Shown: positions 8,615 through 16,717 of the stretch, piece by piece
Numbering within the stretch: position 1 is the stretch's first letter
How the letters are laid out: each line of letters begins with the position of its first letter
Source: Sulfurimonas sp. SAG-AH-194-C20
GTDB lineage: Bacteria; Campylobacterota; Campylobacteria; Campylobacterales; Sulfurimonadaceae
DNA length: 39,049 nt
Direction: 5' to 3'
Assembly (NCBI RefSeq): GCF_029215975.1
Contig: NZ_JAEMVD010000010.1
Location: 1 to 39,049 of the forward strand
Made by a program: the position numbers and the translations under genes
Notes under the pieces: model-generated
Databases searched by the model: none
What the model saw: only the letters and a program-made list of their open reading frames with translations
What the model was told of the DNA's origin: nothing

Positions 8615-9855
8615 TGTATTTTACAGCGACAGTATTAACTAAAGGTAAAAAAGAAAAGTTTGGCTTTTATGCCGAAAGTAAAAAAGAAGCAAACAGTATT
8701 GCCAAGTTAAAATTCAATGGTATAATTATTAAAGTTATTGAGGATAAAGAACCTTTAGAAGAACAGTTTAAGCGCTTTAAGAATGACCTTTTAAAGAATA
8801 TAAGAAAGAAAAAAATTAAACAAGATGGTCTTATATCTGCTATTAGGCAATTGGCAGTTATGACAAATGCCGGTATCTCTATTCATGATTCTTTAACTGA
8901 AATTGCAGATGCAACTGATGATGAAGCATTAAAAATAGTTTTTTCAAAACTTGCAGATGATATCAATTCTGGTCACTCTATGTCAGCATCTATGGAGAAT
9001 TTCCGTTATGAACTTGGTAACCTAACTATTGCTATGGTTCAACTCGGTGAAAAAACAGGTAATCTTGATGAGTCATTATATGCACTAGCTGATATGCTAG
9101 AAGAAATTCGTTCAAATATTACTAAATTTAAAAAAGCAATGGCCTACCCTCGAAATGTAATGATTGCAATGGCAGTAGCATTTAGTGTTTTACTTACTTA
9201 TGTTGTACCGCAATTTAAAGATATATTTGATCAACTCGGTGCTAATCTTCCTGTACCAACTATTATTCTATTAACACTATCAGACTTATTAGTGAACTAT
9301 GGTCTGTATGTAATTGCTTCTATTATTCTGTTTCTTTTTATATTTAAGTATATGCTTAATAATAGTCAAAACTTTAAATTTGGATGGCATGTACTTCTGC
9401 TTCGTTTAATTATTATGAAAAACATCATTAAGTTCTCAACACTTAGTAGATTTACACTTGTTTTTTCAGAACTGATCCGTGCAGGTATTCCAATTGCTGA
9501 AGCATTAGATACTTCAATTGAGATGATAGATAGCCTTCCACTCAAACAAAAACTTCAATCTGTACGAATGACTGTTGAAAAAGGTGGAACACTAAACAAA
9601 GGTCTCAGTGAAACAGAACTTTTTGAAAATATGATTTTGCAAATGGTTCGAGCAGGTGAAGATAGTGGTACACTAGATGCGATGATTCAGAAGGTGGCAG
9701 AATACTACAAAATGCGTTTTGATGCTATCATTGACGGTTTAAGCGAAGCTATTGAGCCTATTATGCTTTTCTTTATTGCTTGTATGGTTATTTTACTTGC
9801 ACTTGGGATTTTCTTACCTATGTGGGATATGGGAAGTGCTGTTAACGGTAGATAA
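8611..9855 (+). CDS. mshG: GspF/MshG-family inner-membrane platform protein
   Basis: This 414-residue polytopic protein has two T2SSF domains. Each contains the typical helical region (GLISAIRQLAVMTNAGISIHDSL and STLSRFTLVFSELIRAGIPIAEAL) and is followed by membrane segments at about 185-205, 230-252 and 385-408. It forms the platform turned by the MshE ATPase. Two adjacent ATGs (8611, 8614) are possible; the AAAGGG at 8605-8610 is better spaced for 8614, so the protein may be one residue shorter. It ends the operon: the next genes are convergent. The Campylobacter equivalent is CtsF. Confidence 0.92.
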   Translation: MMYFTATVLTKGKKEKFGFYAESKKEANSIAKLKFNGIIIKVIEDKEPLEEQFKRFKNDLLKNIRKKKIKQDGLISAIRQLAVMTNAGISIHDSLTEIADATDDEALKIVFSKLADDINSGHSMSASMENFRYELGNLTIAMVQLGEKTGNLDESLYALADMLEEIRSNITKFKKAMAYPRNVMIAMAVAFSVLLTYVVPQFKDIFDQLGANLPVPTIILLTLSDLLVNYGLYVIASIILFLFIFKYMLNNSQNFKFGWHVLLLRLIIMKNIIKFSTLSRFTLVFSELIRAGIPIAEALDTSIEMIDSLPLKQKLQSVRMTVEKGGTLNKGLSETELFENMILQMVRAGEDSGTLDAMIQKVAEYYKMRFDAIIDGLSEAIEPIMLFFIACMVILLALGIFLPMWDMGSAVNGR

Positions 9856-9868
9856 TATTCTTAAAATG

Positions 9869-10447
9869 TCATTCTTTTAAAAGAGTGACAACTCTCTTTA
9901 CTTTTTCTAAAAATTTTTCCATATTCTCTTCATCAGCTTTGATTTTATAAGTACTTTTTATATCAAAAATTTTCTCTAAAATCACTATATTAAAAATTTC
10001 ACATCCATACTCTATAAAGCGAATATCACTATACTTTATCTCTATTATTTTTAAGGATTCATTGCTATACTTTTCTAAATCACTTACACCTACAACAAGG
10101 TTAACTGCATCACTATATGCTCGGACTAAACCGCCGGTTCCTAATTTTGTTCCTCCAAAATAGCGCACTATAATTACTGCAGTATTTATAAGACTATTAC
10201 CTTGAAGAACCATTAAAGAGGGTTTACCGGAAGTTCCGTTAGGCTCACCATCATCACTAGAATGCTCAACAATCTGTCCGTATTCATTCAAATAGCGATA
10301 TGCAGTAACAAAATGTCGTGCTTTTGGGTGTTTATTTTTGAGTTTTTGCAATGTAGTTTTATAATCATCATAGGGAGCAAGCCAAGCAATAAATTTTGAC
10401 TGCTTAACTTCTAGGGTGTGGGTTGAAATATCTTTTACATATTTCAT
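9869..10447 (-). CDS. yigZ: IMPACT/YigZ family protein
   Basis: This 192-residue protein has the UPF0029 N-terminal domain with the family pattern SKFIAWLAP, HFVTAYRY, SSDDGEPNGTSGKP and VRYFGGTKLGTGGLVRAY. The C-terminal DUF1949 domain is degenerate. IMPACT-family proteins act in translation control in eukaryotes (GCN1/GCN2 antagonists); the bacterial role is unsettled. It follows yebC by 7 bases and is probably in the same transcript. Its 3' end is only 13 bases from mshG, tail to tail. The near-perfect palindrome at 9868-9889, which covers the last codons, may help stop both transcripts. Confidence 0.9.
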   Translation of the reverse strand: MKYVKDISTHTLEVKQSKFIAWLAPYDDYKTTLQKLKNKHPKARHFVTAYRYLNEYGQIVEHSSDDGEPNGTSGKPSLMVLQGNSLINTAVIIVRYFGGTKLGTGGLVRAYSDAVNLVVGVSDLEKYSNESLKIIEIKYSDIRFIEYGCEIFNIVILEKIFDIKSTYKIKADEENMEKFLEKVKRVVTLLKE

Positions 10448-10454
10448 GTAAGTA

Positions 10455-11165
10455 TTATGCTAGATTTGTATAAATTTTTTGTACATCTTCATCATCTTCT
10501 AAACGCTCTAGTATCTTATCTATCTCTTCTTGTTGTTCTTCATTAATCTCAATTGGAGTATTTGCAATGCGCTCTAAAGTTGCTTTTTTAATCTCTATCT
10601 CCATAGCTTCAAGTGCTGTGTTTAACGTTCCAAAACTAGTATAATCAGCTGTCACTAAACACTCTCCCACCTCTTCTTCTATCTCCTCAAGACCCGCATC
10701 AATGAGTTCAAGTTCTAACTCTTCAATGTCCATACCTTCTTTTAGGTCGAACTCAAAAAGTGCTTTACGAGAGAACATAAACTCTAATGAGCCTTTGTTT
10801 AACATCTCTGCACCATTCTTTGTAAGGATGTTTTTAACATTTGCAACTGTACGAGTATTGTTATCAGTAGCACACTCTATAAAGATAAGAACACCATGAT
10901 GTGCCTTACCTTCGAAGTTTACCTCAGTCATGTCTTTTAAATCTTTTGCAGTTGCACGTTTAATAGCCGCATCAATATTGTCTTTTGGCATATTTTCAGA
11001 CTTGGCATTAAGAATTGCAGTACGAAGTTTAGGATTCATATCTGGATCACCACCACCCTCTTTGGCAGCCATTGTAATCACTTTACCAAGTTTAGGAAAC
11101 AGCTTTGACATTGCTCCCCATCTTTTTAACTTTGATGCTTTTCTGTACTCAAATGCTCTTCCCAT
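10455..11165 (-). CDS. yebC: YebC/PmpR-family protein
   Basis: The start is set at 11165: [21 protein letters not shown] is the conserved family N-terminus, and AGGA lies 6 bases before that ATG. An in-frame ATG 14 codons upstream would add residues foreign to the family. The 236-residue product has the standard length and three-domain YebC plan, with [28 protein letters not shown] and a very acidic C-terminus. Family members are described as transcription regulators and more recently as translation factors that relieve stalling at proline-rich sites; which applies here cannot be told. It is the first gene of yebC-yigZ. Confidence 0.95.
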   Translation of the reverse strand: MGRAFEYRKASKLKRWGAMSKLFPKLGKVITMAAKEGGGDPDMNPKLRTAILNAKSENMPKDNIDAAIKRATAKDLKDMTEVNFEGKAHHGVLIFIECATDNNTRTVANVKNILTKNGAEMLNKGSLEFMFSRKALFEFDLKEGMDIEELELELIDAGLEEIEEEVGECLVTADYTSFGTLNTALEAMEIEIKKATLERIANTPIEINEEQQEEIDKILERLEDDEDVQKIYTNLA

Positions 11166-11192
11166 GAAAAATCCTAATATTTTATTATTGCA

Positions 11193-11215
11193 ATTATAGC
11201 GTTTCATTGTATAAT
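11193..11215. promoter_or_regulatory. Divergent -10 boxes between yebC and the 11234 gene
   Basis: On the + strand, TATAAT at 11210-11215 (context CATTGTATAATAATG) lies 18 bases before the ATG at 11234, with AAGGA at 11223-11227. On the - strand, TATAAT (11198-11193) lies about 28 bases before the yebC start. Both match the -10 element that dominates sigma-70 promoters in Campylobacterota. No clear -35 is seen, which is normal for that group. Confidence 0.55.
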
Positions 11216-11233
11216 AATGTTTAAGGAATAAAC

Positions 11234-11689
11234 ATGCGACTTGGATTTCGGTTAAAACATCATTTTTTTAGTGCTTTTCGTGAGTTTTTTGTACATCATC
11301 ACGGCTCTTTAGAATTTCGTGCTAAAATATTTGCACTTGTCATTGCAGCTAATGACAAACCACCTGTTGAGAGCTACATAGTTGTCAAAGATATTGGGAT
11401 GAACATATATAATGGAGACGAAGAGAGATCGGATTTACTCATGCTTTCTACTAAAGAGCTTATACAGAAGGGAAAGGACAATGGTTTTGATATAGATTTA
11501 CTTGTAAACAGTATCTTAAAAGAACTAAAAATTATTCCTCGTTACGCTAAAAAAATAGATATAAAAGCATTACGACCTCTTATTTTACTATCACATGACC
11601 AAGATACTATTTCTTATCAAGAAAATATTTTAGAATTTTTACAAAATACAAAAGAAGAGATCCTAAATAAGCAAATTATTGAAGTTTAA
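11234..11689 (+). CDS. Conserved-looking protein of unknown function
   Basis: This 151-residue soluble protein has a basic, His-rich N-terminus ([28 protein letters not shown] in part) and then an alpha/beta region with [15 protein letters not shown]. It ends in a helical C-terminus. I do not recognise the family, and no catalytic or metal-binding pattern stands out beyond the His cluster at about 9-23. It has its own -10 box and AAGGA site and is followed after 40 bases by metX. The coding pattern and ribosome binding site make it a real gene. Confidence 0.6.
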   Translation: MRLGFRLKHHFFSAFREFFVHHHGSLEFRAKIFALVIAANDKPPVESYIVVKDIGMNIYNGDEERSDLLMLSTKELIQKGKDNGFDIDLLVNSILKELKIIPRYAKKIDIKALRPLILLSHDQDTISYQENILEFLQNTKEEILNKQIIEV

Positions 11690-11693
11690 TTAG

Positions 11694-11716
11694 GTAAAAT
11701 ACTATTATTATTTTAC
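11694..11716 (+). promoter_or_regulatory. Small inverted repeat before metX
   Basis: GTAAAATA (11694-11701) and TATTTTAC (11709-11716) are perfect 8-base arms around a 7-base loop. They end immediately before the ACGGAG ribosome binding site of metX. This could be a weak operator or an RNA hairpin near the translation start. There is no further support for either. Confidence 0.3.
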
Positions 11717-11729
11717 GGAGCGCTACAAC

Positions 11730-12836
11730 TTGTCCTTAAACCTACAAACACATACTGAACATTTTACTAATCCGCTCTATTTAGAAAGCGGACGTATACT
11801 AGAACCTTATGACATCACATATGAAACATATGGTACACTAAATGATGCAAAAAGTAATGTTATAGTAATTTGTCATGCACTTACAGGAAGTCATCATGCA
11901 GCCGGAGTTTATGAAGATGATAATAAATCTGGTTGGTGGGATGGTCTTATAGGTAGTGGCAAAGCCATAGATACTGATAAGTATTTTGTAATCTGCTCAA
12001 ATGTAATAGGCTCTTGTTTTGGCTCAACTGGCCCTATGAGTATGCAACATCCACATCATCAAGAGTACCGTTATAAATTTCCAGTAGTTAGTATAAAAGA
12101 TATGGTAAAAGCACAACGGATTTTATTTGATAGACTAGATATTCATAGAGTTGAGGCTATCGTTGGTGGAAGTATGGGTGGAATGCAAGCTCTTCAATTC
12201 GCTATTCACTATCCAAACTTTGCAAATAAAATCATCTCTCTTGCTGCCACTCATGCTACACAAGCTTGGGCTATTGCATTTAACAAAGTTGCACAAGAAT
12301 CTATACTTAAAGACCCTGACTTTAAACAAGGCTACTATGACCCAGAGGTCATCAAAGAACAAGGTTTATCTGGAATGGCTGTTGGTCGCATGGCTGGGCA
12401 CATAAGTTTTTTATCTCCTGAATCAATGCGAGAAAAATTTGCTCGTGAGTACAAACTGACAGATGGTCTTTATGAACTTTTTGGTAAGTTCCAAGTCGAA
12501 TCATACTTAGAATATAACGGTTATAACTTTTCAAAATGGTTTGACCCTCTTACTTATCTTTACATCACAAAAGCTATCAATATCTATGATTTAGCACGTG
12601 GATTTGACTCTCTGGGTGAAGCATTAAAAAGAGTTACTGCCAACTTACATCTTATTAGTTTTAAGAATGATGTTCTGTTTAAAAACTTTGAGATGCAAGA
12701 GTTAGCACAAGAACTTACATCAATTGGAAATACTAACCATACTTACATAGATATAGATAGTGACTACGGGCATGATGCATTTCTTGTTGAACTAGATAAA
12801 TTTGATACTTATATAAAGGATATACTCAATGGCTAA
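11730..12836 (+). CDS. metX: Homoserine O-acetyltransferase
   Basis: This 368-residue alpha/beta hydrolase of the MetX family acylates homoserine in methionine synthesis. The motifs seen are HALTGSHHAAG (oxyanion loop), the nucleophile elbow GGSMGG with Ser148, and a C-terminal YGHDAF with the catalytic His at 348. The acid is probably the Asp in SFKNDVLF. The start is TTG at 11730, with ACGGAG 9 bases upstream. No earlier ATG is available, and the protein begins at the usual place relative to the family (HTEHFTNPLYLESGRIL). It overlaps xseB by 8 bases, so metX, xseB and the nitrilase-fold gene appear to form one operon. Confidence 0.93.
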   Translation: MSLNLQTHTEHFTNPLYLESGRILEPYDITYETYGTLNDAKSNVIVICHALTGSHHAAGVYEDDNKSGWWDGLIGSGKAIDTDKYFVICSNVIGSCFGSTGPMSMQHPHHQEYRYKFPVVSIKDMVKAQRILFDRLDIHRVEAIVGGSMGGMQALQFAIHYPNFANKIISLAATHATQAWAIAFNKVAQESILKDPDFKQGYYDPEVIKEQGLSGMAVGRMAGHISFLSPESMREKFAREYKLTDGLYELFGKFQVESYLEYNGYNFSKWFDPLTYLYITKAINIYDLARGFDSLGEALKRVTANLHLISFKNDVLFKNFEMQELAQELTSIGNTNHTYIDIDSDYGHDAFLVELDKFDTYIKDILNG

Positions 12837-13014
12837 AACAGATTTTGAAACAAAATTAGAAAATGCAAAAAAAACACTAGAGACACTTATGAGCCCTGAA
12901 ATTACACTTCAAAATAGTGTAAAAGCTTATGAGAGTGGGATGAAAGAGCTACAAGATGCACAAAAAATCCTCGAAGAAGCTAAAATAAAAATCCAAGAAA
13001 TTAAAGTATCTTAG
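12829..13014 (+). CDS. xseB: Exodeoxyribonuclease VII small subunit
   Basis: This 61-residue protein matches the XseB family in length and pattern: DFETKLENAKKTLETLMSPEITLQNSVKAYESG in part, two antiparallel helices with the conserved LE..V..LE..E..L type heptads. It partners XseA, which is not in the window, to form exonuclease VII, a single-strand DNA exonuclease. Its ATG lies within the end of metX, and its stop codon directly abuts the next ATG. Confidence 0.9.
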   Translation: MAKTDFETKLENAKKTLETLMSPEITLQNSVKAYESGMKELQDAQKILEEAKIKIQEIKVS

Positions 13015-13812
13015 ATGAGAGCAGCTGTTCTTCAGTTAAATGCGCAAGGGATGAGTTCTACAAAACTTTATAATAACATCCGTGTGGCACATAAAAAAGG
13101 TGTTAAAGTTTTACTTCTTGGTGAGTATGTCTTAAACCCTTTTTTTAAAGAACTACAAAACATGTCACTAAGCATGATAAAAGAACAAGCGACACATCAA
13201 ATTAAGATACTCAAAGAGCTCTCCTCTACTTACTCTATGACAATAATAGCACCCCTTGTAATAGTTAAAAAAAATGAACTCTATAAAATGATAGCAAAAT
13301 TTTCACCCTCTTCTACCACCTACTATCAACAACAAATTTTGATTAACTATACTCATTGGAATGAAGAGAAATTTTTCTCAAATACTGTAAATACTATACA
13401 AACACCTATGATATTTAAAATTGATGGTTTTAAATTTGGTGTTATAAGTGGTTTTGAGCTACACTTTGATGAGATAGTTCAATCTCTTAAAGAGAAAAAA
13501 GTTGATGCTATCTTAGTTCCAAGTGTAGCAACCTTTGAATCCTATGAGCGATGGAAGGCACTTATAAGTTCTCGTGCTTTTGTAAACAACTCTTATATTT
13601 TACGGGCAAATAGAATCGGAGAGTATAAGGATAAAGAATTTTCATGGAAATTTTATGGAGATTCTGTTCTTGCTTCACCAAATGGTGAAATACTCTCTCA
13701 CTTAGGCAATAAAGAAGAGTTAATGATAGTTGATATGTCTCATACAGAAGTACTCCAAGCACGAAGGTCTTGGGGTTTTAGAGATGCAATAAATAAAAGG
13801 AGAACTCCTTAG
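13015..13812 (+). CDS. Nitrilase-fold (carbon-nitrogen hydrolase family) protein lacking the catalytic Cys
   Basis: The 265 residues fit the nitrilase superfamily over the whole length: an N-terminal AAVLQLNAQG strand, Glu37 in LLLGEYVLNP as the usual catalytic Glu, NEEKFFSN, and a C-terminal region ASPNGEILSHLGNKEELMIVDM. In the family the nucleophile lies in a motif such as GVxxCYDxxFPE. Here the aligned stretch is GVISGFELHFDE, so the Cys position is Gly146. The usual catalytic Lys region (KxHL type) reads YYQQQILI, with Gln. The protein is therefore probably not an amidase by the standard mechanism. It abuts xseB with no gap. Its last codon and stop lie in the left arm of the 280-bp inverted-repeat element, so the C-terminus may have been reshaped. 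Confidence 0.8.
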   Translation: MRAAVLQLNAQGMSSTKLYNNIRVAHKKGVKVLLLGEYVLNPFFKELQNMSLSMIKEQATHQIKILKELSSTYSMTIIAPLVIVKKNELYKMIAKFSPSSTTYYQQQILINYTHWNEEKFFSNTVNTIQTPMIFKIDGFKFGVISGFELHFDEIVQSLKEKKVDAILVPSVATFESYERWKALISSRAFVNNSYILRANRIGEYKDKEFSWKFYGDSVLASPNGEILSHLGNKEELMIVDMSHTEVLQARRSWGFRDAINKRRTP

Positions 13813-14085
13813 TTAAAGATAACACCAACTTCAGAATATCAAAAAGATGGCTAATGTGAGGCGAAAATCTGCAGTAGCTACTAGTAGCTTTTGCTATACC
13901 CTTTGGGTACAAGGTTTTTTAACGAAGCAGTAGCCATCTTTTTGACATTCCCTTCGGGTGAGTAAAAGAGTGTCCTATTTCGTCGTTACATCTTCTTGAA
14001 TTAGCTACGGCTAGTACTACGAAAATGTGCCTAAAACTAGAACACTCTTTTACTCACTGAAGTTGGTGTTATCTTTAACTAAGGA
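13806..14085. repeat. 280-bp inverted-repeat element with nested hairpins
   Basis: The outer arms 13806-13834 and 14057-14085 are perfect 29-base inverted repeats. Inside lie two further stems: 13839-13852 with 13932-13945 (14 bases, TCAAAAAGATGGCT) and 13958-13973 with 14042-14057 (16 bases, GTGAGTAAAAGAGTGT). A 12-base palindrome GCTACTAGTAGC (13877-13888) and hairpin TACCC-TTT-GGGTA (13897-13909) lie in the first loop. A 9-base stem with one mismatch (13978-13986 with 14016-14024) lies in the second. The whole can fold as a three-way junction. The size and ends resemble a MITE, but no target duplication is visible. The right arm contains AAGGA, the ribosome binding site of the next gene, and the left arm contains the stop codon of the previous one. 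No open reading frame of note is inside. Confidence 0.85.
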
Positions 14086-14094
14086 CTTAAAATC

Positions 14095-14769
14095 ATGATG
14101 CAATATTTTCACAGACAAGTACAACTTTGGGGCGAAGAGACACAAAGATCACTTCAATCAAAAAAAATAGCTATCGTAGGTGCAGGTGGACTAGGTTCAT
14201 CTTTGGCATTCGCACTTGGTGCTAGTGGTATTGGTGAAATACATATGATAGACTTTGATGAAGTAAGCCTTCACAATATCCATCGTCAGATTGCCTTTAC
14301 TATGGGTGATGAGGGGAAAAATAAAGCTGTTATCAATGCAGCTACTATTGAAGCGAGATGCCCCTTTGCAAAAGCTATCGCACATGAGTGCGACTTTATT
14401 ACTTGGACTAAAAAGAACATCCAAGTTGACTTAATTATAGATGCAACAGACAACCTTCCAACTCGCGGAGACATCAACACCTATGCTAAATCTGTGAATA
14501 TGCCATGGTTATATGGAAGTGTCGAAGCTTTTCATGGTCAAGTATGTTTTATAGACAAGTCATCTTTTAATGATGCTTTTAAAATCGTTACAAAAACACC
14601 AGCAGGAATTGCTGCTCCTATTGTTATGCACATAGCTTCACTTCAAGCCAACCTTGCATTACGTTTCTTAACTGGAATGAGTGTAAAAAAAGATATGCTT
14701 TACTATCTTTTCTTTAATGAAGATGGCGAGATGGTTACACAGAAGTTTGGACTTCCTAAAGCGGACTAA
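14095..14769 (+). CDS. Small ThiF/MoeB-family E1-like adenylyltransferase
   Basis: The 224 residues form a ThiF fold: the nucleotide loop GAGGLGSS at 29-36, acidic strand end MIDFDEV, NIHRQ (61-65, the Asn and Arg fingers), and DATDN near 131-135. ThiF/MoeB proteins adenylate the C-terminal glycine of a sulfur carrier (ThiS/MoaD). This one lacks the two CxxC zinc motifs of full-length MoeB. The usual Cys of the crossover loop is absent (KTPAGIAAPIV), so it can adenylate but probably not form a thioester. Whether it serves ThiS or MoaD cannot be decided. I use the first of two adjacent ATGs (14095), with AAGGA 9 bases upstream inside the inverted-repeat arm. From memory, H. pylori also has a CN-hydrolase gene close to a moeB-like gene. 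Confidence 0.8.
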   Translation: MMQYFHRQVQLWGEETQRSLQSKKIAIVGAGGLGSSLAFALGASGIGEIHMIDFDEVSLHNIHRQIAFTMGDEGKNKAVINAATIEARCPFAKAIAHECDFITWTKKNIQVDLIIDATDNLPTRGDINTYAKSVNMPWLYGSVEAFHGQVCFIDKSSFNDAFKIVTKTPAGIAAPIVMHIASLQANLALRFLTGMSVKKDMLYYLFFNEDGEMVTQKFGLPKAD

Positions 14770-14781
14770 CATTTAAGAGGT

Positions 14782-15525
14782 TTAAGAGCATAAACAGTCA
14801 TAGTAAACCACTTGATTCCTTCCAAGTTCTTTGGACTTATACATCGCTCTATCAGCCCTTGATATGAGCTTCTCTCCACTATCGGCATCATCCGGAAATA
14901 TAGATATACCCATACTTGTAGTAACATCTAATCTATGCTTATCTACAATCCAAGGCATTCGAAAAAGATGAATTGCTTTTTCAACTAGTTCTTGTATCGT
15001 CTCTTTTTTTATATTGGTTAAAATCAACACAAACTCATCACCACCTAAACGAGCAAATATATCTTCTATTCTAATATTTGGAAGAACACGTTTTACAACT
15101 TCTTGAAGCAGTTTATCACCAGTCGCATGTCCATATAAGTCGTTAACTTCCTTAAAATGGTCTAAGTCTAAAAATAAAACTGCAAACTTACTACCTGTAC
15201 GCCTAGAATTTGAGATGATTTTTAGTAGTTCTTCTTGAAATGCAAATCTATTTAAAATACCTGTTAAACTATCTTTTAATGCCAACTCTTTATACATTCT
15301 TTCACTTTTTGCCAATTCAGTATGAGATTTCACTTTAAGTTCATCATAAAGTTGTGTCATTTCTTGAGAAGACACTTCAAGAGTATGCTCTAAAAAGCTT
15401 CTATCATCATCAGCTTCAATGTATGTTTTATTTACTAAGTTTATAAATAATTTTAAGTTATTTGGTGAAAAAACTCCATTTTCATATTCTAGTTTCTTCA
15501 ATTGTTTTAGTAAAATTTTATGCAT
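14782..15525 (-). CDS. Diguanylate cyclase (GGDEF) partner of the FIST sensor
   Basis: This 247-residue soluble protein has a helical N-terminal region with a coiled coil (about 1-85: DRSFLEHTLEVSSQEMTQLY) and a C-terminal GGDEF domain (about 85-245). The active-site motif is intact (RLGGDEFVLIL). An RxxD inhibitory site (RIED) stands five residues before it, so product feedback is expected. It should make c-di-GMP. It has no sensor domain of its own; the gene overlaps the FIST gene by 8 bases, which suggests the FIST protein is its input. No c-di-GMP-degrading EAL domain is in the window. Confidence 0.92.
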   Translation of the reverse strand: MHKILLKQLKKLEYENGVFSPNNLKLFINLVNKTYIEADDDRSFLEHTLEVSSQEMTQLYDELKVKSHTELAKSERMYKELALKDSLTGILNRFAFQEELLKIISNSRRTGSKFAVLFLDLDHFKEVNDLYGHATGDKLLQEVVKRVLPNIRIEDIFARLGGDEFVLILTNIKKETIQELVEKAIHLFRMPWIVDKHRLDVTTSMGISIFPDDADSGEKLISRADRAMYKSKELGRNQVVYYDCLCS

Positions 15526-16660
15526 TACTTTCCCAAATAGCTGTTAGTGTCATTGTTTGATTATGTAGGTCACATACACCTGAAGATAAAGGTGAAATTT
15601 CTCCGTATGAGTAAAAACCTATAATCTCAACTTTTGAAGGCAAAACTTCCTCAATCGCTTCAACCTCTTCATCTATACGACTCTTTAAAACAAGTTTTCT
15701 GCCAACACAGCTGATAGCAATGCATAATATCTCTTCACCTCTGTATCCATTTAAAGATAAACTATCTGCAGATTGCCCCGCACCATCAATCAGTCTTTCA
15801 AAATTTGCCTTCATTAATGTTACATGTGAACCTTCTGGTATATCTCCAGCAAATGTTATTGAGTTTTCTTCATTATTTACCCCTAAAATAGTACGAACTT
15901 TACTTTCTGATGCATCAATACTATCTTTAATCTCTAGTGGAAATAATAATGCACTACTAGGCAATTCCTTGGCTTTCTCGCCTAAATACCTTTTATAAAT
16001 TTCTAATGCAGGTTTTCCATCCATTTCATAAAGAACATTATCTTTACTTTTGGTAACTGTTCTAAAAAGTCCAAGCCGATCCCAGCCACCTTTTGAAGCA
16101 GCTTCAAAATTGATACTATTTCCATAAAAGCCAACACCAAGGACTGATGAGTCACATAAAAGTCCATCCTCTATTATCCAAGTACTCTCAAACTTGTCTT
16201 TATCTCCTGCTAAACCACCACTAACAACTACACTCGACTTTAGTACGCTAGCCATTCCTTTAGTTAGTCTTGAACCATTTACTTTTAATCCATCAGATAA
16301 GACAAACACACCTTTTAAATCAGCACTAAGTAGTTCGTTAGCTATATCTACACCATCTTCATATGAATTAGTACTATTAATGGATTTGCAAATATGTTTT
16401 TTAAGAACTGTAGAATTAAATTTTATTACAGAAACAACAATTGAATCTTCATAAACTTCATTTTTATAAATTTCACCACTTGTTGAAGAACCTATTATTA
16501 TAGATTTCGCAAACATTTCACTTATATATAAAACTTCTTTTTGCACTATTTTAGTGTCTAAGCTTGATAATATAAGTACTAGGGTGGAAGGTGAGTCTAA
16601 ATTTTCATCAAAGCATGAATCCCATTTTTCTTCTTTATATATATGTGTATTTACCTGCAT
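15518..16660 (-). CDS. FIST-domain signal sensor protein
   Basis: This 380-residue soluble protein has FIST_N (about 25-215) followed by FIST_C (about 220-365). Features are SSLDTKIVQKEVLYIS, IIGSSTSGEIYKNEVYEDS, VSGGLAGDKDKF, and C-terminal EVEAIEEVLPSKVEIIGFYSYGEISP. The last resembles the conserved FIST_C ending in which a G-F-Y-S-Y-G-E-I motif is diagnostic. FIST proteins are thought to bind small ligands such as amino acids and feed signal-transduction outputs. Gene overlap with the GGDEF gene points to a two-protein c-di-GMP switch. The start at 16660 is preceded by a modest AAAGG site. Confidence 0.9.
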   Translation of the reverse strand: MQVNTHIYKEEKWDSCFDENLDSPSTLVLILSSLDTKIVQKEVLYISEMFAKSIIIGSSTSGEIYKNEVYEDSIVVSVIKFNSTVLKKHICKSINSTNSYEDGVDIANELLSADLKGVFVLSDGLKVNGSRLTKGMASVLKSSVVVSGGLAGDKDKFESTWIIEDGLLCDSSVLGVGFYGNSINFEAASKGGWDRLGLFRTVTKSKDNVLYEMDGKPALEIYKRYLGEKAKELPSSALLFPLEIKDSIDASESKVRTILGVNNEENSITFAGDIPEGSHVTLMKANFERLIDGAGQSADSLSLNGYRGEEILCIAISCVGRKLVLKSRIDEEVEAIEEVLPSKVEIIGFYSYGEISPLSSGVCDLHNQTMTLTAIWESNA

Positions 16661-16717
16661 ACAAGACCTTTAACATCAATATACTATAATGTTACTCCTC
16701 CTGATATTAAATTATCC

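Noticed and set aside
9868..9889. Bidirectional terminator between mshG and yigZ
   Set aside because: The 22-base near-palindrome has no loop, is very AT-rich, and lies over the last codons of yigZ; possible but not strong enough to list as a feature.
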